A stretch of DNA of 64,000 nt from Magnolia sinica (Eukaryota > Streptophyta > Magnoliopsida > Magnoliales > Magnoliaceae): the NCBI RefSeq assembly GCF_029962835.1, contig NC_080582.1:25366032-25430031 (forward strand). Reading direction: 5' to 3'. Position 1 is the first letter of the stretch; the number at the start of each line of letters is the position of its first letter. Positions 59,001-64,000 of this stretch are shown piece by piece. The notes beneath the pieces are model-generated. The model ran no database searches. It was not told the origin of the DNA and worked only from the letters and a program-made list of their open reading frames with translations. Made by a program: the position numbers and the translations under genes.

Positions 59001-59640
59001 CCTTACATTGTCGACTCCTCTTATGTATAAATTGATTTTGGCCATAACCTCTCTAACCCTCATTGCACTAGACTCGGACTTGGCTTGGCATGCCATAAAA
59101 CTTAGCCTAACTCAACTTGAGTTGTGGCCGTTGATGATCACCCGTCAAAAGGCCCGGTTGCGCAATGCCTTGATTTGAGCTTCACCATAGCAACCTGGAT
59201 CAGCTCCGAGATGATCACCTATGATCGAACGGTGTTTGGGAGGCCCACTTAATGGACATTTATTAGTCACACAGCCTGCATGATGGCTGCATCTCGATGA
59301 GGAAGGAGATGGAGCTTTAATGGTAGCTTCTAGATAGTGGGGTTTTTCTTCAATCCGGCTCTTGTGTATGGTTTGGTTAAACTCCAGTGAGCTTATGGAC
59401 GTGGGTTTTTGGAGGTCGAGTGAATTTAGCTCAGTTGGTTCAAAGGGAGGAAGAAACGATTGGTTCTCTTTCGAGCAACTATTAGAGATGAAGAAAGACT
59501 ACTACTGCTCAATCCTCTCTCATCTTAAGCATGCCTTACGCTCTCCCAGGTCCGTTAGATCAAGGTTAGACAGCCCAGATTCATTCTATGGCAGGGAGGC
59601 AAATGAAAATAGTTGGCAGAACAAAACCGGCCGCGGTTTG
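59001..59640. other. No gene seen; transition from G1 gag to H-like LTR
   Basis: The sequence from 59000 to about 59190 may be further degraded gag, but I cannot align it confidently with the G2 gag. From 59190 to 59640 nothing recognisable is seen. Confidence 0.35.
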
Positions 59641-60856
59641 GTCTTTAGCGTCGGTTTTCCACTGAAAACCCTAATCCGTGTAAGCAACAGTGGGTGATTA
59701 AGATGTGTCTAAACAGAGGGCTAGGATTGGAGGATTCCTCCTCACACGGATCGCTAGCCTAGCAACAGCAAGGTAGCTTCCGTTTTTAGAAATATGGTTG
59801 CATGCAGCCCTCTTGCACCTACATTTGTGTGCATGCACATGTGGGACATCTTACTTTCTACACTAGGTTTTGGTCATAATGACCCGCCCAGCACGTTGGA
59901 CGGTTTGGATCATCTAATTGGGCAATCATGGTGGGCCATAACACGTCCCAAAAGAACGTTGTCTGTCCTTCAGGGTGCGGGCGGGAAAACAAAAGAGAGA
60001 GAAATCCTCTCTTTTTAAGGAAATGTTGGGTCAACCTACTTTGACCGGGCTCCCCGGACTAATGCACCGTGAGTGCACGCATTCCATGTGCACATCCACT
60101 CTCGTGTGGGGTCCACAATGGTGTGTGATCCAATCCACTCCGTTCATCCATTTTATCGGCCCATATTATGGCCCAGTCTAAAGAATGAAGTAGATCCATT
60201 TCTTAGGTGGGCCATATCATCTGAATTATGGCCATTAAGTGCTGACCACCATTGATTCGCAATGATCCATGGTCCACTCCCGTGATCAGAACCGTTCATC
60301 TAACTAGTGAGCCACCCAGAGCCACTATTTATTTTAAACTGATGTTATTTTAACCAGATGGGTCACAAAATGTTTATTTTTTGGGTTCAAACTACGATTT
60401 CCATCCATCCGATGATCTGATGGATTCCAAACTTGGCCATTAGTGATCCTTGGAGTTTGATATTGACAGTCGATGGTCTAATCTGTCTATTGAGGTGATT
60501 TATAGGGATGGATCACCCAAATATTGTTGTAGGCCTAAAGAATGGCGAATTTTGTGACTTAAGTCTTGAAACCGATTTTCCACAGCTCAATCAATCTAAC
60601 AGGATGTCGTCTGACGTTTTATCCTAATTAGGTTCCTAAAATTAAGCCTCATGAGATTCAATGCGGCTCTTTAGGTGATGTGATGGTCTATCTTGATAGA
60701 TGACGGCTGTATGGCTCAATCTATGGGTGAAGATTACCATTAATGGTTGGATTCAAATTCGAGTAAGGATAAGTGTTTAGTTAAATCAGGTTTGCGTTCA
60801 TCCTAAATCAGGTCCTTATGGTAACGTTCGAGTATTGAAAAGTATGGGGTGTTACA
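59641..60856 (+). mobile_element. 5'-truncated relative of solo LTR H
   Basis: Ends GAAAAGTATGGGGTGTTACA, matching the end of H (TAAAAAGTATGGGGTGTTATA in two parts). Upstream homology includes GAAAACCCTAA, GAGGG(C/T)TAGGATT, GACGGTTTGGATCATCTAAT, GGGCCATA and GTTGGATTC. The H-equivalent left 3.3 kb is missing or unrecognisable, and no target duplication could be paired. It abuts a Tat-lineage fragment at 60857. Confidence 0.65.
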
Positions 60857-62085
60857 CTATACCAGTTAGACATTAATACTTATCCCTTTAAGTAAAACGT
60901 ATTAGTCTGAGCTCATTTTTGTAGAAACATGCCTTGACCGTATTGGATGTGGCTAAGAATGGCTTGTTATCTACTAACACTAACTCGACTTTATCTTGAT
61001 TCCAAAAAATCATGAATTGGTGTAAAGGTGATGGGATGCATGAGAAAAAATGTATCCAATCTCTCCCCAACAAGGTATTATAATTTGACAAAGTGCCGAC
61101 CACAAAGAAAGTGGCTAGCACCTTCTTGGTTCCCACCATCAACTCAACAGGTAGGACTCTTCGTGTTTGAGTTATTCCTCTAACAAAATTATTCACTATG
61201 ACTTCAATTGGAATTAGATCATATGAGATTTTTCCTTGTTTTGACATCATCCTGGCTAGGAGAATATTTATAGCCGTACCGTTATCGACAAGAACCCTAA
61301 TACCTGGACATCCCTCCAAATAAACAGGGATGTATAACCACTTTAGATGTTGACTTGTAGTATGAGCATGTCTTTCTATGATTACTTTTTTGAAAGGCGT
61401 GATTAGTTTGATAGAAATTATTGATACATTTACAACTCCTCCTTAGTATCAAAAGAACCATGCTACATAATTATAAGACTAAGTTTCTCTACATATCCTT
61501 CTATCTTGCTAGGCTGATATTGTTTAGCCTGCAAACCCAATGGCAAGATGAGTACGATATTGCAATCCACTACCACAAGTGGAAGCGATCCAAAATGAAT
61601 TATCGAATTCAGACATTGCTCCTTAGGCATTTAAGAATTCAATCGTTCGTCGATACTTTTGATTGCAAGTAAACTGTGCAAAGTATCTTCTATCAAAACT
61701 TCCTTCTTTCTATCAAGGATGGATAAAGTTTTGTCCAATGATTTTATTTTTACATGGAGTTCTTCAATCAATAAATCATCATTTGAAAAGTACCCATTGC
61801 TAAGGTATTTGGTCAATTCTTCATTGTCAAGTTACTAACATTCTTTGGCTGAGATGTGTGAATAAGGTTTTCAGTTAAACCCACCATGTTCACAATTATG
61901 TCTTCATCTTCTAGCTATGGGATCATCGACATCAACCATAATCGCCTTACCATTTTGTGAGGTATATTCCTTATTGCAACCAATTCTCTCTTTTTAGCAA
62001 CCTGTTGCCTTTGTCAATACCATTTCTGGGTGCGAGTCATCCCTTTTAGCACAACAGGGAATTCATGGTGTTTGTGAAAGTGCCC
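60857..62085 (-). pseudogene. Tat-lineage Ty3/gypsy fragment: gag-pol junction and protease
   Basis: An open frame (60888-61319) reads CPGIRVLVDNGTAINILLAR, MMSKQGKISYDLIPIEVIVN, RRVLPVELMVGTKKVLATFF, VVGTLSNYNTLLGRDWIHFF and PSPLHQFMIFWNQDKVELV. This is a retropepsin of the Tat (Ogre/Retand/Athila-side) type, with DNG as the catalytic triad and the LLGRDWIH flap-side motif. Upstream in the same direction are IERHAHTTSQHLKW, LIEELHVKIKSLDKTLSILD and KGMTRTQKWY. RT and integrase are absent because H-like sequence replaces them at 60856. This is clearly a third gypsy lineage in the window. Confidence 0.8.
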
Positions 62086-62369
62086 TGGTTTGTCAATTAG
62101 CGTGAGTGTTGAGTCAACAAGACAAGTGAACCCCATAGGAAGATCATTCAAGCGTCTGCCTCAACTGGATGTGGCTTTAGATCTCTACAAAGGTAAACTT
62201 AGCCTCACATCTCATGTCCCAAAACACCAGGTATATAAAACCTTTAAAAATAGTTAGAACAACATAGGGTTTAAGGTGTGAAAACTATTTTGCAAAATCA
62301 GTAAAATCTCTAAGTTTTCAACCTTTGTCGATTTATTGATCGTGCTTCGATGAAATTGGACTCTGTTAT

Positions 62370-63150
62370 CGATGTCCTCGAAACTCACTTGATGTTATCG
62401 AAATGAGGACTTCAGATGTCCAGCAACCAAAATGAATCTTGGACTGAATTCTTGATGAATCAATGACGGGCTTAATATCATCGACTTTCGAATCCCGAGT
62501 TCATCAAAACGGCTCGATAAAATCAACAACTGGTCAGTTTGTGTCTAGTAAGCAGTTAAGGAAAACCATATGATTTTCGATATCTCGAAGAGAGACTCGA
62601 TATCTTCAAAGTTCAAATCTCAATGATATCGATGGACCTTCGATAATATCGGATTGGGACACAAAACTGTTCAGCAAGCTTTTCAGGTAAATTCTTTTAA
62701 ATTTTCGAGGTATCGAGAATCACTTGATGATATCGATATTCAAAGCTCGATAACATCAAGACCAGGTCGAGGTCATCGAATTGGGACACAAAACTGTTCA
62801 GTAAGTTTATAGTTAAATTCCTTGAAAAGATCGATGAATCGAAACTGGTATCGATATGATCGATATTCAAAATCAGATGATATCGAGGGACGCTGGATCA
62901 TATCGATGCCCATTCAGTTTCAAAGGCAAATCTGCTCTTAGGCTTTTAAATGTCGAGGAATCGAACCATGGGTCGATGTAATCGGAGTTCGAAACCCGAT
63001 GACATCGAAGAATGTTCGATATCCTCGATCAGTTAGCAAAAAGGTTAAAAGTGTTTGACAGATTGAGTTTGTGTCATGAAGCAGCCATTCAACATTATTA
63101 AGAGTATACGTTCGATGATATCGAAGTCTGCTCGATGATATCGAACTCTG
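62370..63150. promoter_or_regulatory. Cluster of TCGATGATATCGA-type palindromes
   Basis: At least a dozen copies occur, for example at about 62386, 62577, 62590, 62630, 62706, 62726, 62845, 62880, 62962, 63010, 63112 and 63132. The last two read TTCGATGATATCGAAG and CTCGATGATATCGAAC. Presumed cis-regulatory by analogy with Sirevirus LTR palindromes. Confidence 0.6.
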
Positions 63151-63722
63151 TAAAAAATATGATTATTTTATTTTCATTGGAACTTTTTGTCTATTTAATG
63201 AGAGCTTGCCTTAGGTTGTTGGTAGAGAAAATAAATAGAGCTTTTGTGTGTTTAATTCAGATCACCTACCCTAAGCCCTTTTCTCTCATGGGAGTTAATT
63301 CCTCAATCCACCCTCATTATTGATATTCAATAGAGTGGATTGGTGAATGAACTTCCGCATTCAAGGATCCTCTAGCTACCACCATAATGACAAATCATTG
63401 AGCTGGGATACCTTGAATGCTTAGATGCTTGGAATCACTTCGTCTCTAAAATAGGAAAACATTTAATAGAGTAGGACTCCAACATAACCTTGACCCAACC
63501 CGTCACCTTATATTAGAGCATCACAAGTATTGCGGATTAAGGGAGTTAAAGATTCTTCATCATCAAAGGATGAGGTCTTCATCAACGTGCTTAATGAGGC
63601 TCATCTACTCATCTGTAAGTCATTAGTGTCCAGAGACCCTGCTGATCATTCCTTTGTGTAGGATTGGGTCACAGGTGATTCTCACCCCTTTCAAGTCAGG
63701 CCTCCGACGGGAGAATATGCGT

Positions 63723-64000
63723 GGGTGTTATGTGTTGACCCATGCTCTTGGTGAGCATAAACTTTAGGTCCTTAGTGTAGGTCCTAGGCCTGTGTGGCCT
63801 AAAACCTGGGTGTTGTGTGTTGACCCTTGCTCTTGGTGAGTATAAACTTAGGTATTTAGTGTAGGTCCTTGGCCTGTGTGGTCTAAAACCCTAGGTGCTG
63901 TGTGTTGACCTTTACTCTTGTGTAAGGCATAAACTCTAGGTTCCTTATGCGGATCCTTGGCCTGTGTGGCGTAAAACCTAGGTGCTGTGTGTTGCCCCTT
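63723..64000 (+). repeat. 85-87-bp tandem repeat, just over three units, running off the window
   Basis: Units begin at about 63723, 63808, 63893 and 63980 with (A/G)GGTG(T/C)T(A/G)TGTGTTGACC and contain CTCTTG, TATAAACT and GGCCTGTGTGG(C/T)(C/G)TAAAACC. The array continues beyond position 64000. Confidence 0.85.

Larger units (their letters stand above)
62086..64000 (+). mobile_element. Palindrome-rich LTR-like segment, probably Copia/Sirevirus type, incomplete at the window edge
   Basis: No protein is recognised. From about 62370 to 63150 there are many imperfect palindromes based on TCGATGATATCGA and TATCGATAT. They are arranged much like the CTTCGACTAGTCGAAG cluster in the LTR at 223-2190. 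After them come an AT-rich zone, ordinary sequence and an 85-bp tandem repeat. This order (palindromes, transcribed zone, short repeats) is compatible with a Sirevirus LTR, but neither terminus is identified. Confidence 0.4.

Noticed and set aside
58699..59178. Plus-strand frames over the G1 gag region
   Set aside because: Antisense to a recognisable gag C-terminus and zinc knuckle; shadows.

Overview
This window looks like nuclear plant DNA, probably from an early-diverging angiosperm. A magnoliid is my guess, because the recurring 'GGGCCCACCATGATGTATGTG' type repeat, split here as GGGCCCACC + ATGATGTATG, is one I associate with magnoliid genomes; that is inference. I see no intact host gene. 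Almost all of the 64 kb is transposable-element sequence, mostly decayed and repeatedly nested, with a few captured or relict gene exons.

Region 1-7.8 kb. The 3' end and LTR of a Copia (Sirevirus-like) element holds an antisense LINE fragment with a 15-bp target duplication. It is followed by a second, sense LINE fragment, a broken exon of a CRM-domain (chloroplast RNA-splicing type) gene, two head-to-head fold-back MITEs, a 39-bp minisatellite and one exact 72-nt leucine-rich-repeat exon.

Region 7.8-19.7 kb. Three members of one family of about 4-kb, TG...CA-bounded, non-coding, solo-LTR-like elements are inserted one inside another (A contains B, B contains C). Each is bounded by a 5-bp target duplication.

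Region 19.7-28.2 kb. A hAT transposase pseudogene sits behind a 405-bp tandem duplication, and a second BED-finger pseudogene follows. The rest is unrecognised intergenic DNA.

Region 28.2-48.9 kb. This is a four-layer nest. A fold-back MITE contains a hAT-type MITE (8-bp TSD); that contains a fourth member (D) of the A-C family (TSD GCTGG); and D contains a 13.7-kb Ty3/gypsy chromovirus (F, minus strand, TSD CATAG). F has 3.16-kb LTRs, a PBS, a PPT, gag, pol with a chromodomain-like C-terminus, and an additional long ORF upstream of gag. Frameshifts, stops and active-site changes make F non-functional.

Region 48.9-64 kb. A second chromovirus lineage (G) is present on the minus strand as two partial copies sharing one LTR. 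Its RNase H is split by a 4.57-kb solo LTR (H). A truncated relative of H, a Tat-lineage gypsy fragment (protease), and a palindrome-rich LTR-like segment ending in 85-bp tandem repeats complete the window.

The genes do not form a host pathway. The biology here is retrotransposon amplification, nesting, LTR-LTR recombination and decay. All positions are read by eye; boundaries supported by target duplications are accurate to about one base, others to tens of bases.
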